Shown: in pieces, positions 23,774 to 33,979 of the stretch
How positions within the stretch are numbered: the first letter of the stretch is position 1
How the letters are laid out: each line of letters opens with the position of its first letter
Notes under the pieces: generated by a model
Told to the model about the DNA's origin: nothing
What the model saw: only the letters and a program-made list of their open reading frames with translations
Database searches by the model: none
Program-made: the position numbers and the translations under genes
Source: Rhizoclosmatium globosum
Lineage: Eukaryota > Chytridiomycota > Chytridiomycetes > Chytridiales > Chytriomycetaceae
Length of the DNA stretch: 64,000 bases
Assembly (NCBI GenBank): GCA_002104985.1
Contig: MCGO01000078.1
Coordinates: 62,001-126,000, forward strand
Direction of reading: 5' to 3'

Positions 23774-25121
23774 CTAACTCAACCCAATCAACGCAATTTT
23801 CTCTTCATGCATCATCCATTCACAAGTCTTTTCCACAGAATATGTGTCCAACTCAAACACATTAAACCCCAACTCCGGATTCCTCACAAAAGCAGGATCA
23901 GCCCACTCCTCGGTCCCATAAAACCGCGTCGCAACCACACTCTTTCCAGCAGGATAACTTTCCATCAAGTCACAGTCCAAGACAACAAGCTGATTCGTGT
24001 CATAATCATAGGCCAAGTTGCTTGGCTTGATATCCGAATGGCAAATACGGTGTTCATGCAGAAAGTCACGGTATTCACGAAGTTCTTTGATATAGCGTAG
24101 CCAGGTTTCTTTTGACAGGTACGGGACGTCGTAAAACGTGTTTCGTAACGGTGTCAGTAAAGGAAACACAATCCAATATACACCTTGGGGCTTCTCGACG
24201 GTTTCGATTGGCTGAATTGTTTTGTTGCGGGGATCAGTTCGGTAAGGCGGGGAACTCAGGAGTGTAAGGAAGTCGACTTCCTTTTTTTTGAGGGATTTCT
24301 TGATGATGACGTGGACTCTTGTGATGCGGTTTTGGGCAAAGCTGCAGTTGGGTAGGTCTGGTGCAAAGTCGGGGTTCAGTTTTGCGATTTTGTATTTTCG
24401 TGTGATTGCCGATATAGAGTCAATGGTTATTTTGGTGTTGCTGGTGTTGCAGTGAGAAGGCTTTGTGCTTGTTTCAGGTCGGAGTCGTTTGGTGCCATGG
24501 ACTTTTGTCAAATTGGAGCTTGGATTATAGAAGTAAGAGCCTGGTAATAGCATTAACACCATATCAGGATCAACTTCGTGAAAAAAAATGTCATATACCA
24601 GTTACAGTTTCGTATTCCAATTTCAAGTCGTTCATCTTCGTTTCTTTTGACTTCCTCTCTTCACGCAAATAAGCCTCTTCGTTATCCAGGTTTAGAAGAC
24701 GCTGGTTCAAGAAATCGAATTGTTTGTTCAAAGCAGCTTTGTCGGCAATGACGTTTGCGAAAGAAGCATCCAGATCGGCCCTGTCACGATACTCCTCTCT
24801 GTCTTCGGCATTCCACTGGTCTCTGGGCATACACTTGAGACTCTCGAGCTTGTTCTCCTTGTCCTTCAACACTTTCCGTTCTTCATTCAGCTCGCTCAGT
24901 TCTCCATTCAAACTTTCAATCTTGTCGTCCACCTTCTTCACATTTGCTTCCAGTTCTGCAATCTTTGCCTTCAACTGCTCCACACTCTCACGGAGGTCCG
25001 TCATTTCCTTCACCATCTTGTTTGCATTAACTTGTGCTTGTATAGGATCGACATGAAGCAGATTCGGTGCCGGCTGGAGCGGGTCTGTGGTGGGCGGCGC
25101 AGTTGGGGCTGTTTCATCCAT
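23774..25121 (-). CDS. Coiled-coil plus kinase-like protein, copy B
   Basis: Two exons (24599-25121 and 23774-24540) join in phase to 429 intact residues. The first exon closely matches copy A: MDETAPTAPPT, long coiled coil with KPRDQWNAEDREEYR-like text (MPRDQWNAEDREEYR here), ending at the same splice point after YETVTG. The second exon skips the roughly 300-residue middle of copy A and goes directly, after a short Thr/Ser/Lys-rich linker, to the kinase-like domain (KLNPDFAPDLPNCSF, FLHEHRICHSDIKPSN, VVLDCDLMESYP, GTEEWADPAF). The catalytic HRD motif reads HSD, and DFG reads DCD, so it is probably a pseudokinase. The substrate is unknown. The two copies share a C terminus ending GFNVFELDTYSVEKTCEWMMH. 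Confidence 0.82.
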
Positions 25122-25162
25122 CTTTGTTCTCTTGTATTCTCTGAATTTTGCTTACTTTCATG

Positions 25163-25325
25163 TGGTATTTCTGGAGTTGCTGTGTATAATTGTTTAGCAT
25201 TGAAAATATAATCTGTATCGCATTCGTTATTGATGTGTGTTAGTTTTTGAGTTGACGAAAATAATATCGGATGAGTCAGGTTTATTGAGTTTTAATGCTA
25301 TTGCTCTTGTCGCTGAATTATTCGA
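25163..25325. repeat. Duplicate of the RasGEF 3' flank
   Basis: The sequence around GCATTGAAAATATAATCTGTATCGCATTCGTTA occurs at 20258-20290 and again at 25197-25229, with weaker similarity extending to about 20470 and 25325. In both places it lies in the same orientation. In the first place it sits between RasGEF and the 3' end of kinase-like copy A. In the second it follows the 5' end of copy B, as if a third unit once began here. Confidence 0.75.
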
Positions 25326-25433
25326 TTCAGTTGGAAATCAGCCAGCTTTCGCGTGTTTCCATCTGAGAGTTGCATGTTATCCTGCTCCTTCCTGAATCCA
25401 AACCGTCAGCATACCCATAACTCACAAATAATC

Positions 25434-26169
25434 TTAAACAAACCATCGATTCGAAACAATATCCAACTTTCGACTCATTTTCTGCAGGGTCTCATTCAAC
25501 ATGGATTCAAATTCCGCACTCATATAGCTCATTTTCACATTCTGTTCTTCAATGACTTCGTCTTTGATTGCAATTATCCTCAGGTATTCTTTTGTGCTTT
25601 CTTGGCTAGATGCTTGGGACTGTGCTATTGTTTTTTGGGTTGGTACAACGAACTGTTAGATCATACGGAAACAATGTCGGTCGCATACCAAGTTTAGCTT
25701 TTAGATCAGCAACTTGCGCTTCGAGTGAATTGATTTTGGCAGTCATTTCAGATTGCATGCTCTTGTACTGTCTACTCATGTCTATTCCCCAGACATATCA
25801 ACAACCCCTTTCGTCCGAATACCCAATAAAATCAGCATAGTCTCACCAGACGTGATCTCCAGCCGATCAACCTGTTTATTCTCAAGCTCTACTGTCAAGT
25901 TCTCAATCCGCGATCGCTGGATCTGACTCGCGGATTTGAGGCGATCGTTGAGAAGAGTTTCATGTTCGAGTTCTTTGAGGAGTGTGTCGATTTCGAGGCT
26001 GGTTTTGTTGAGTTTTTCTTGGGAGTCGAGGTCGCCTGGTGGAGCTCCTTTTGGTGCTGTTTTCAGTTGTGGTTCAGGTTTAGCGACAGATCTCTTTGAA
26101 GGAGGGAATGTGAGAACGTATGATCTAACCTTTCTCTTTCTTTTCTTTCTTTCCTTTCTTTGGTGGCAT
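25434..26169 (-). CDS. DRC12: Dynein regulatory complex subunit 12 (CCDC153-like)
   Basis: Four exons (26130-26169, 25847-26056, 25689-25781, 25434-25612) join to 173 residues. The start MPPKKGKKEKKEK is the usual basic N terminus of this family. Two coiled-coil blocks follow: DMSRQYKSMQSEMTAKINSLEAQ, matching the MSRQ segment of CCDC153, and IKDEVIEEQNVKMSYMS then FESMLNETLQKMSRKLD, matching its C-terminal helix. DRC12 belongs to the nexin-dynein regulatory complex that ties axonemal doublets together. The first intron (26057-26129) was chosen because the nearer CAAAG acceptor breaks phase. It is the second flagellar gene here. Its start codon lies 57 bp from that of the divergent ZNHIT3-like gene. 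Confidence 0.8.
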
Positions 26170-26225
26170 GTCTTAATTAAGTACGATTCTCTCTGCGATT
26201 CTCTCTTTCTTTTTCGCAAAGAGAA

Positions 26226-26842
26226 ATGTCAAGCAAGACCAAACCAGCGATTTGCCCAATCTGCAATCTACTGCCAAGCAAGTACAAATGCCCAGAGTGT
26301 TACACGCCATAGTTGAGTATCTAAGGCGAAGAGGAAGTGGGATCTAACCTTCCTCGATCTAGCTGCTCCGTTCCTTGTTACAAGCACCACAGAGGTTGAA
26401 CGCCACCATACAAGTACCTTATGAAACTTAAACTATCCACAGAACAGGCATGCGAACTCGGAAAGCACACGGACCCAAAAGCAAAGCCAAACCCAAATCA
26501 ACACAATTCCAACACCAAACCATCCTCAACCCAACAATTGAATCCAGACGAATCAGAACAAAAACTATCAGACGAACAACTTCAAAAACTACGTACGTAA
26601 CAAACTAAACACTCTATTTATCAACAAAGAAACGAAAGCTGAAACTTCTCCTTCAACCAAAAGTCCAATCAGACAACCTCCAAACCATCCTCTCCCAAAC
26701 TCCATCCCTCCACCGAATCCTCCACAAAATCAACACCGCCCCAAACCCAGAAACATTAATCGACACACTCCTCCTCCAAAACGACGCATTCCGTGAATTC
26801 GCACGCGAGAGTCTGAAAGCAACAACAGGAGAAGAGTTATAA
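26226..26842 (+). CDS. HIT-type zinc-finger protein (ZNHIT3/Hit1-like)
   Basis: Exons 26226-26311, 26363-26394, 26443-26592 and about 26630-26842. The first two build a complete zf-HIT: CPICNLLPSKYKCPEC, YCSVPCYKHH and the closing Cys in EQACELGKH. The last exon carries a helical C terminus (LSQTPSLHRILHKINTAP, NDAFREFARESL) like that of ZNHIT3/Hit1, which assists assembly of box C/D snoRNPs through Rsa1/NUFIP. The junction of exons 3 and 4 is unresolved: GT donors at 26593 and 26597 leave 1 or 2 bases, whereas the only evident acceptor (26629) starts a codon. A base error or a non-canonical site may be involved. The stop overlaps the end of the convergent RING gene. Confidence 0.78.
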
Positions 26843-28426
26843 ATACACGCGACGTAAATCTGAAGGCGCAGTGATGTGTTGACACTGTGGACATAACCGT
26901 TTCATACCCAGAGTTGACAGCCAGCATCTATTTAATATTCCAATCAGTTGAATAAAAAAAAAGGCCCCGTAAAAATGGGGTGTTGACGTAACTGTTCACA
27001 ATGCACGTGCCAGCAGTTTATGGATGTTAAGGGGACTTTGTATGGGTCGAAGCAGATTAGGCATTTCGGGTGGGTTTGGGAGGTGGATGATTCTTGTTCG
27101 AGGCGTTTTAGGCGGGTTGTTAGGGCTTCGATTATGAGTTTTGCGTCTGAGGGGACGCTGGTGAGGAATTTTGCGAGTTCTAGTTGGGGTTGTTGAAAAG
27201 GTTAGTAAGTTGTGGCCGTCGAGCGATTTACATGGGACGACGTACCTTTTGACATATCTACTTCATCAATATCCACTTCTTCCTCCTCCTCTTCCTTCAC
27301 TTGCCCAACGCCACCATCATTCCCCTCTCCAACTCCTCCATCAACTCCACCATCACCTCCACTTCCGCCCTCCTCCCTTCCCCATCCCCTTGATCAAACC
27401 GCTTCACATCCGCATCCGTATACTGCACCCCTCCAAAAACCTCCGTCTCATCTTCATCAATATCAACATCCTCATCAACATCCTGATCCCTTGCCTTGTT
27501 ATACACAGTTCCACCATAATGCGCGGCAAGTCCACCTTCCAGCATAGAAGTGACACGAACACGTGTTTGACCTGCCCATTCGTATGTTTCGAGTTCAGGT
27601 TCGTCGTAGTATTCCTCGGTCAGTGGTGGAGGAGGCGGTGGTGGTGGTTGTGCGGCAAGAGATTTACCCTTTTTGGATGCGGAGGAGAGAGGTGTTGAGG
27701 TGGGGTTGGTTGATTCTGCACGTGCAAGGCATAAGTCAATGTGTTGGTTGATTGCTGCTGTTCCTTTTGGTAGGGGCTGGAGACACAAGAAGCACGTTGG
27801 TTCGTCGTCTGTTATTAAGTTGTTTAGATGACAGAGCGAGGTATTTATAGTAGAGGAGCTGTCGTTACCTGGAAAGTCAGAAGCACGTTGTTTCCGTTTT
27901 GCGTTCCGTGGATCATTTCCGTCTGAGGATGCATACGCTATAACCAACGAGTTTAAGTACTAATACTTGCGATCAACACTGAAATATTCACCTCGCTTAT
28001 ATCGATTCGCTCGTATCCTCAACAAAACCTTAAATATGAACCAATCAGCGCCTAACCGCAACAAACCAAAACAAACACAGCTACCTGTTCCCCAACAGAC
28101 AAATGAGCAACAGAGGTCCTCAACTCCTTCTTCTCCACCTTTGCACTCTTCGACTCCGCAAACAACATCTCCTTCGCGGACAGAGCCGCCCTTCTCGCAG
28201 GCCTTCCACCATCACTTTCCACAGTGTTCACAGTGTTCACAGGAACGCGCAGTTTGATTGTTGTCGGTGTCGCAGCATCAACAACTGGATACACGCACTC
28301 GCGCCCAAGTTCCTGACACTTTCCACACGAAGGAAAGCCCTGATCACAGCGGCATCGCTTCTCTTTGCATCCGAAACAGGGTGATTTGCGCGTACTTCGG
28401 GACAGAGGCACAGAAGGTGAAGCCAT
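26837..28426 (-). CDS. Zn2Cys6 + zinc-finger + RING ubiquitin ligase (RNF220-like)
   Basis: Exons 28085-28426, 27992-28028, 27869-27937, 27357-27808, 27246-27294, 26993-27179 and 26837-26927 sum to 408 residues in phase. The N terminus has a fungal binuclear zinc cluster (CFGCKEKRCRCDQG, CGKCQELGREC). Next is a small zinc finger of the UBZ kind (CFLCLQPLPKG with QHIDLCLAR), and ETYEWAGQTRVRVTSMLEGG, the signature of the RNF220 middle domain. A RING follows: CLICFDPYKVPLTSI, CWHVHCEQCW, CPQCQHITAPSDLRRVYL. The ligase part has no ATG of its own; its frame opens only through splicing to the zinc-cluster exon, so the fusion is supported by phase. The intron at 27295-27356 is the weakest. RNF220 relatives ubiquitinate nuclear targets. 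Confidence 0.72.
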
Positions 28427-28820
28427 ACTCGAAGAAGAGCTTTCTTTTTTTGGGGGGGAGTTGTTTTTGGGTTGTGATCGCGTCCATCACAACGCCGAGA
28501 ACGGGTGCATCTAAAGTATCAGCTTATTTTAGGAAAGGAGATTAACGTGTATTAAATTGAGTGCTTTATTCCGGGCAGTAGGATGGCTTGGCTGTTTTGT
28601 TGCGGTTGTTTGTCTTGATTCCCTTGTCGCTTTAAATATAAGACTGGTTGAGTATAAGGAAACAACTAGCGAGAATAAACAGATCAACGAAGCAGAATAA
28701 GGAGAAGAACGGTGTCCAATGTGGATAAATTGACAAAACTTAAGTAAAACAACCCCTTCCATCATCCACCACCATCACCACCGTCACCGCCCATCCTCTC
28801 CTCTCCAAGACGAGACAAAA
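28427..28820. other. Region upstream of the RING gene
   Basis: These 394 bp lie between the start of the RING gene and tRNA-Asn. A run of eight G follows TTTCTTTTTTT at about 28450. No other feature is visible. Confidence 0.4.
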
Positions 28821-28894
28821 CGCTCGATACTGGGATCGAACCAGTGACCTTGAGGTTAACAGCCCCACGCTACTACCAGCTGAGCCAACCGAGC
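28821..28894 (-). tRNA. tRNA-Asn (anticodon GTT)
   Basis: The 74-nt sequence folds as a complete cloverleaf. The acceptor stem pairs GCTCGGT with ATCGAGC (one G-T pair), with discriminator G. The D arm contains AGCTGGTAGT, the anticodon arm is TGGGG-CTGTTAA-CCTCA with anticodon GTT, and the T arm is CTGG-TTCGATC-CCAG. There is no intron. A and B boxes (TGGCTCAGCTGG and GGTTCGATCCC) are intact. CCA is not encoded, as expected for a nuclear gene. Confidence 0.96.
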
Positions 28895-29101
28895 GCTGAG
28901 AGGGAGAGGTAAAAGTACTATTATGAAATGTAAGCCAAAACCAAGAAACATTTTTTTGCAACTCACGCTATGAAGCTGGCAACTTATTAATGATTCGAAG
29001 GAGGAGTTTGGCCAATGTATGAAGTTAGCTAAATCGGTTTATCAAACTCAAAGATGTCTTTATTGCAAGAGAGTCTCATTGAAAGAACTTATTTGCAGAA
29101 C

Positions 29102-30505
29102 TTATTCGCCGTCCCAATCAAAATCATTTGCCAGTGCATCAAGTTCAGCTTGAGATGGAAGGTTGGTATCAACCGGTGGTGCAATAGTTGACGATACTAG
29201 TGGATTAGCAGCTCCAGAGTCAATCTGATCTTCAGTTCCGTGAATCAGTGGTGGAACAGATGCAATAGGATCAACAGGCATATCAAAGTTGAAGTCATCC
29301 TCCTCCATCATGTTTGATGACATGGCTTGATTGAATTCATGCTCATAGTCGTCTTCTTCTACAAAAGTTGGAGCAGCATTCTGTACTCGCATTGTTAGAA
29401 ATAACGGCTGAATTGACAGTACTTACTTTTGTGTTCGAATTCGATACAGTTTGGGTTGACACGCCCAACTGCTCCCTCATTTGAGAGTCGAAATCAAAAT
29501 CGTCGTCGTCATCTTCAAATGTCATTGATCGCGTCGTTGATTTTGGTGGTTGAGACTGATTGGCAGTATGTTGTGCTTCAGCTTCACGAACAAGACGTTC
29601 GAACTCTTCCTCCTCCTCTCTGTTAAGGTCATCAATCTCGGCAAGTGCCTTGTTGATGGGAACTTGGTTCTTGATTGCTTCCGCGTCCGCCTTTGTGTTT
29701 TTAACATTACATAAACCAAGATTTCAAAAGAATATTCTCACCATAGTCACATCCAACTGTTCCTTCTCACCCATACCAGCTCTACCACCACCCACAACAA
29801 CGACATCCTCGTCATCATAAAACCCATTCTTCCTCCTCCGTTCCTCACTAACCAAAGCATCCCTCCACCCTTTCACCCTCTTTTCGCGACACACTTTCTC
29901 AGCACCTTCAATAAAACTAGTAAAGACAAGCTTATTAAAGACACTGTGCCCCCATTTCTGGTACGTGAGCATCATATGAGCCAAGTCATCGAATTCATGT
30001 TTTTTGCCTTTGAGGGAGAGTTGCTTTGTGATTTGATGGAGACGGGGAAGGCCTTCGGGGGCAAGTAGTCTGAAAGCACCGAATGGATCAGTTCTGGATT
30101 CAACCGATTCAACGCAAAACCATGTCGCACCTGTTCGCATCGAGTTTTGCGACGTCTCTCGCCAAACGCTTTGTCTTTGGTTTCTCTTGTTCGGGACTTT
30201 GTTGGATTTGAGAAAGGGAAGGCATGTCGAGGGCGTGATCCAGTTGAGGTGCTTGTTGTTGGTGTTGTGGTTGTTGCTTTTGCTGTTGATGAAGGGGAGA
30301 CGAGGACAACGAAGAAGTGGCGGCGGGAAGGACTGGTCGCGGGGGTGTCGCTGGTTTGTATGTTTCGAGGGAGACTGAAGGAGGAAGCTGGAATTGGAGG
30401 GGGTTAGTTGAAAAGGGCTTCTAGCTGGAGGGTTTCGATGAAGGGGGAAGGGGAAGTAACCTCGGGCATATCGCCAAACTCATCGTCATCCTCAAAGGAA
30501 AGCAT
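29102..30505 (-). CDS. Replication fork protection protein (TIPIN/Csm3/Swi3)
   Basis: Five exons (30461-30505, 30131-30387, 29742-30069, 29427-29690, 29102-29380) join to 390 residues. The Swi3 domain is RLLAPEGLPRLHQITKQLSLKGKKHEFDDLAHMML continuing QKWGHSVFNKLVFTSFIEGAEKV, reported here in two pieces. With Tof1/Timeless this protein stabilises stalled forks and supports the S-phase checkpoint. The N terminus is short and acidic (MLSFEDDDEFGDMPE), followed by a Gln/Pro-rich linker. The C-terminal third is acidic and disordered (TFEDDDDDFDFD, MMEEDDFNFDMP) and ends in NDFDWDGE, reminiscent of RPA-binding acidic motifs in TIPIN. The intron before the core domain joins LDANR to LLAPEG in phase. 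Confidence 0.92.
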
Positions 30506-30561
30506 TGGTGGTTGGTGGATTGGTTTGCTGCTGGATGTCCGAAAATGGTTTCTTCTTCACA

Positions 30562-31561
30562 TCACAAAAGCAAGAAGTAACAAAATAAAATAACATACGA
30601 ATAAACAATTAGCGCTTCCTCCGCCTGGCTGCCAAATAAATCTCCATCCGTATCACCTCCTCCTCCATCATTCCCTCCATCATTTCCTCCATTCAAGCCA
30701 ATACCTCCATAGCTTCCATTTACAACACCAGGATCACATTCAACCGTCATGACTCTTCCACTATTATCCAATGCATCAACCTTATTTCCAACAAATCCTT
30801 GCTCGCCTTGCTGTAAAATATACTTGTAAGAATCAACTCGTGTGACTGTTGGCGCATATGCCCCTCCCATATCAATCAATTTACTCCTCCGTGCGTCGAG
30901 AAAATCTCCAATCCATTTGGTTTCATCGCCTGATGGAGTTGGAATGGATTTGATGAGTGAGAGTGTTCCTTGCGCACCGAGTTGGATTGTGGAATCGAAT
31001 ATTTGTCCAATAGATATTGGTAGTGACAATGAGTATTTGCGTGCAGTAATTTGACTTGGTGTCCAACTATTCATTATAAAAGTTAAAAAAACGCAAGCAC
31101 TTAACCAAAGTCAAACTTAACTACAAATCATCCAACACTTGAAGCTGCGCGTCTCGAAACTCTGGGGTTCCGGATGCTTGCTTCCACGCGTCGCAGAATC
31201 CTTGAAGTCCCGAAATATCTCCTTGCGGTGATCCAGAAGCCTCAGAGGCATCTTTCAACGAAGAGAGAACGGAATCAAAGGATTTAAAGGGAGAATTTTG
31301 TTGCACGGTCGTCCCCTTTTGAAGGCTTGTTTCGTATTTGGATATCACGGCTTGTGCAGATCCCGTTCCTATCTTATTTTAAGGTGGAAATTCTATCAAA
31401 TCAAACGTACCTGTAGTAAATTGAATGATTCCAGCAGAATACCCATGGTTGTCGGCGAGCGTCACGCATACATCCCATTGAAGGTCTTGCGAACTGGTTT
31501 CATACACTGATGTGAGTTTCAGTGCTATATTACGGATACAAGCAGGGCTACAGGCGACCAT
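30562..31561 (-). CDS. GH46 chitosanase
   Basis: Three exons (31411-31561, 31125-31368, 30562-31066) join to 299 residues. The family-46 fold is clear: LTSVYETSSQDLQW with the catalytic Glu, LADNHGYSAGIIQFTTGTGSA with the catalytic Asp, then GLQGFCDAWKQASGTPEFRDAQ, FLDARRSKLI and TRVDSYKYILQQG. The enzyme hydrolyses beta-1,4 bonds in chitosan, useful for wall remodelling in a fungus with a chitosan-containing wall or for feeding. No clear signal peptide follows the chosen ATG (MVACSPACIRN). A leader exon between 31562 and 31689 is possible, and CCTGTAG near 31550 could be its acceptor. The C terminus adds a Gly/Asp-rich tail and a hydrophobic end (YSYVILFCYFLLL) that could anchor it to the membrane, perhaps as a GPI signal. 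Confidence 0.9.
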
Positions 31562-31689
31562 GCAAGCTAGTCACTACAGTTTTGTTGAAGGCAGACACAT
31601 TCTTATTAATTTTTAATTCAAGGGGTTCTAACATTATATATATTGTAAATTTTCTTATACAATTAAAAATATAAAATAAAAAATAACGT

Positions 31690-32770
31690 TCACTCCTTTG
31701 AATCCACAGAACCTGTTATGGAGAGCCTCGGCGCCAAACTTTTTCGGTGGCCACTTATTTGTGGGGTGCGTAACAAAGGATTCGCCATTGAGTCTCTTCT
31801 TAATTCACTGACTTGAGTTGATCGCAAAATTGATCCTGCTAGAGAATCCGAAATGACGAAACTACTGTGCATTTCCATGACAAGCCAAGGGCTGACAATT
31901 GAATCCAGAGCCACCAAAATATCTGAGAATGCGTCAAGCCAGCTTGACGGTTTCCAACCAGGGGTTGCAAGAGAATAAAGAATAACGACTGCCTCTATTC
32001 CATAACATGCGAAAATGGCCGCTGTCATCATGATACATGTTTTCAGTACTCGAAGGCGAAGTTCAGAGGAACCAGACCCCTGATCATGAGCTATATCCTG
32101 CAGTTCTACGATTGTCTTACAAACGTGTAGATAAGTTTTGGTGTAGAGAACCAATATTCCACCAAAAGAGAGAAGAATGTATTGTAGTATGCATGTGAGG
32201 ACAACGTATGGCTGCCACGTTCCTCCTGGCCGTCTAGTGATCAAAGTTTCCTGCACAATCAGCTTAGAACCATATAATACGGCACATCTAATGAAGCACC
32301 ACCTTACTGAAAAAGCATCCCACTATTAGACCGATTGTTATTGCAGCATGTCCCATTATAGTAACAAAGATAAATCTGGGGACTTTCTCCTCCTTACAAA
32401 TCAGCCAATACCTTTCCATGGCAATCTGAAAATTTCCGACAGACAGTAAAATCCCAACCGTAAGCCGAAACGCTCCGTAGGATTGATTTGCAAGAGCCGT
32501 ACTTTCGAACCAATCGCGATAAAATACGAGCCCGACGAGTCCAATCGCAACACCTACAGAGCCAATTAATATTGCAGCCAACAGTCTTGTGACCCAGAGT
32601 CCCAGGTCCGTCCTGAGAAACCCATTTCGCGTTTGTAAAATCGAAGCAAGGAGTGCAGTAGTATACAGAATCCCGATGATATAGATGATCAGTGCGGGGA
32701 GCTGAGCGAAGTCTGTCATTCCCGTAAGGATTTTCGAAAGAGATTTACTCTTGGAACCGAAAGGAAGCAT
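31690..32770 (-). CDS. Seven-TM receptor-like protein, cluster member a
   Basis: Two exons (32303-32770 and 31690-32250) encode 342 residues. Four membrane segments lie in exon 1 (LPALIIYIIGILYTTALLA, LLAAILIGSVGVAIGLVGLV, FRLTVGILLSVGNFQIAME, IMGHAAITIGLIVGCFF) and three in exon 2. NFQIAMERYW at the end of TM3 stands where class-A receptors have E/DRY. The intron after TM4 is phase 0, with RPGG.W just beyond it, as in all four paralogs. The third loop starts YTKTYLHVCKT. The tail is Ser/Arg-rich. Ligand and G-protein coupling are unknown. The N terminus is longer than in the paralogs by about 18 residues. Confidence 0.85.
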
Positions 32771-32820
32771 AATAGATAATAATGAAGAATTAAAAAATGG
32801 TGTAGGATTTGATGGAGTGT

Positions 32821-33831
32821 TTAATGTAGGGAGGATCTCGGGCTCTTGTTCGAAATATTGGGTTTGGGAGTTTTTGTTGCATATTGGGAACCTTGTGATT
32901 GATTAATCTGGCTCGGTCTTGATTTGTTCCCTTTTGATAAAATAGAGCCAATTATGAAGCTTGATTTGAAGACATTCGAGTGTAAATGCATAACAAGAAG
33001 TGGGGTTATAATTGTATCGCAGGACATTACTGTTGTTGCAAGAGAATCCAGCCAGTCTGGTACGGTAAATCCAGTAGAAACTATTGAATATACTGTTATA
33101 ACGGCTTCCATTGAGTAACACGTGCTGAAAGCAAGAGTCATGAGGATACAGTTGGTCAGAACACGCATACGAAGAGCGTTTTGTTCCGAGTCATTACCAT
33201 GCACTAAATCTTGCATATCCTTCAACATTTTATAGACGTGAAAATATGTTTTTGCGTAAAGGTATGTGAGGCCACCAAACGCGAGGGCCATATATTGTAG
33301 AATACAAACTAGGGTCAAGTATCGTTGCCAATCGCCTCCCGGTCTTCTATAATTTGTAGTTTCCTGAAAATACTCAGCTTAAATCGCCAGAAGTAAGCAT
33401 AATGAGATACTTACAGCAGTTGCGGCACATACCCACAGTATGATTATTGTGAGACCTGCGTGAACTCCAATCCAAAATACAATCTGACGAGGAACACTTT
33501 TTTCGTGACAGATTAAGAAGTATCGTTCCATAGCAATCTGAAAATTGGTCAATGCCACCGCGACTCCAATTGGAAAGCGGAACGCCATATAAATCTGATT
33601 TGGAAGCGATATTAAACTAAACCAATCCGGATAAAACATAAGACCAGCGATTCCAAGTGCCATTCCAAGAGATCCTATAACTATGACAACGAGAAGTGCG
33701 AGAATCCATTTTCCCAAGTCAGAGGTGAGAAATCCAGAGCGACTGATGGCCATGGATATCAGAAGTATAATTGTGAATATAAAGCCAATCAGAAATAGCA
33801 CAAGAGATGGGACGTGATTGAAGTCCGTCAT
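32821..33831 (-). CDS. Seven-TM receptor-like protein, cluster member b
   Basis: Two exons (33415-33831 and 32821-33363) encode 319 residues with seven predicted membrane segments. TM3 ends NFQIAMERYF. After the phase-0 intron come NYRRPGGDW, then TM5 with the AFGGLTYLYAKTYFHV loop, TM6 (MTLAFSTCYSMEAVITVYSI) and TM7 (IITPLLVMHLHS). The start is the ATG at 33831, matching MTDF in member a; the frame is open further upstream but without ATG. The C-terminal tail is Ser/Lys/Pro-rich (TPKPNISNKSPRSSLH). It lies 50 bp upstream of member a, transcribed in the same direction. Confidence 0.85.
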
Positions 33832-33979
33832 AGGGATAATGACAGACACGAAGATTGACAATCTATTGTGTGGAGAAATATTGTGTGGAGAAATCCTTCA
33901 CTTCGAAAGTGTATCATTCGCTTCCATATATTCAAAAATCAATCAAAATGAGGTCAACATAAATTGCAAAGAACATAAT

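Noticed and set aside
25782..26219. Read-through start for the DRC12-like gene (145 codons without the first intron)
   Set aside because: It has no ATG at its start, and the spliced form begins with the family's MPPKK terminus and keeps phase.
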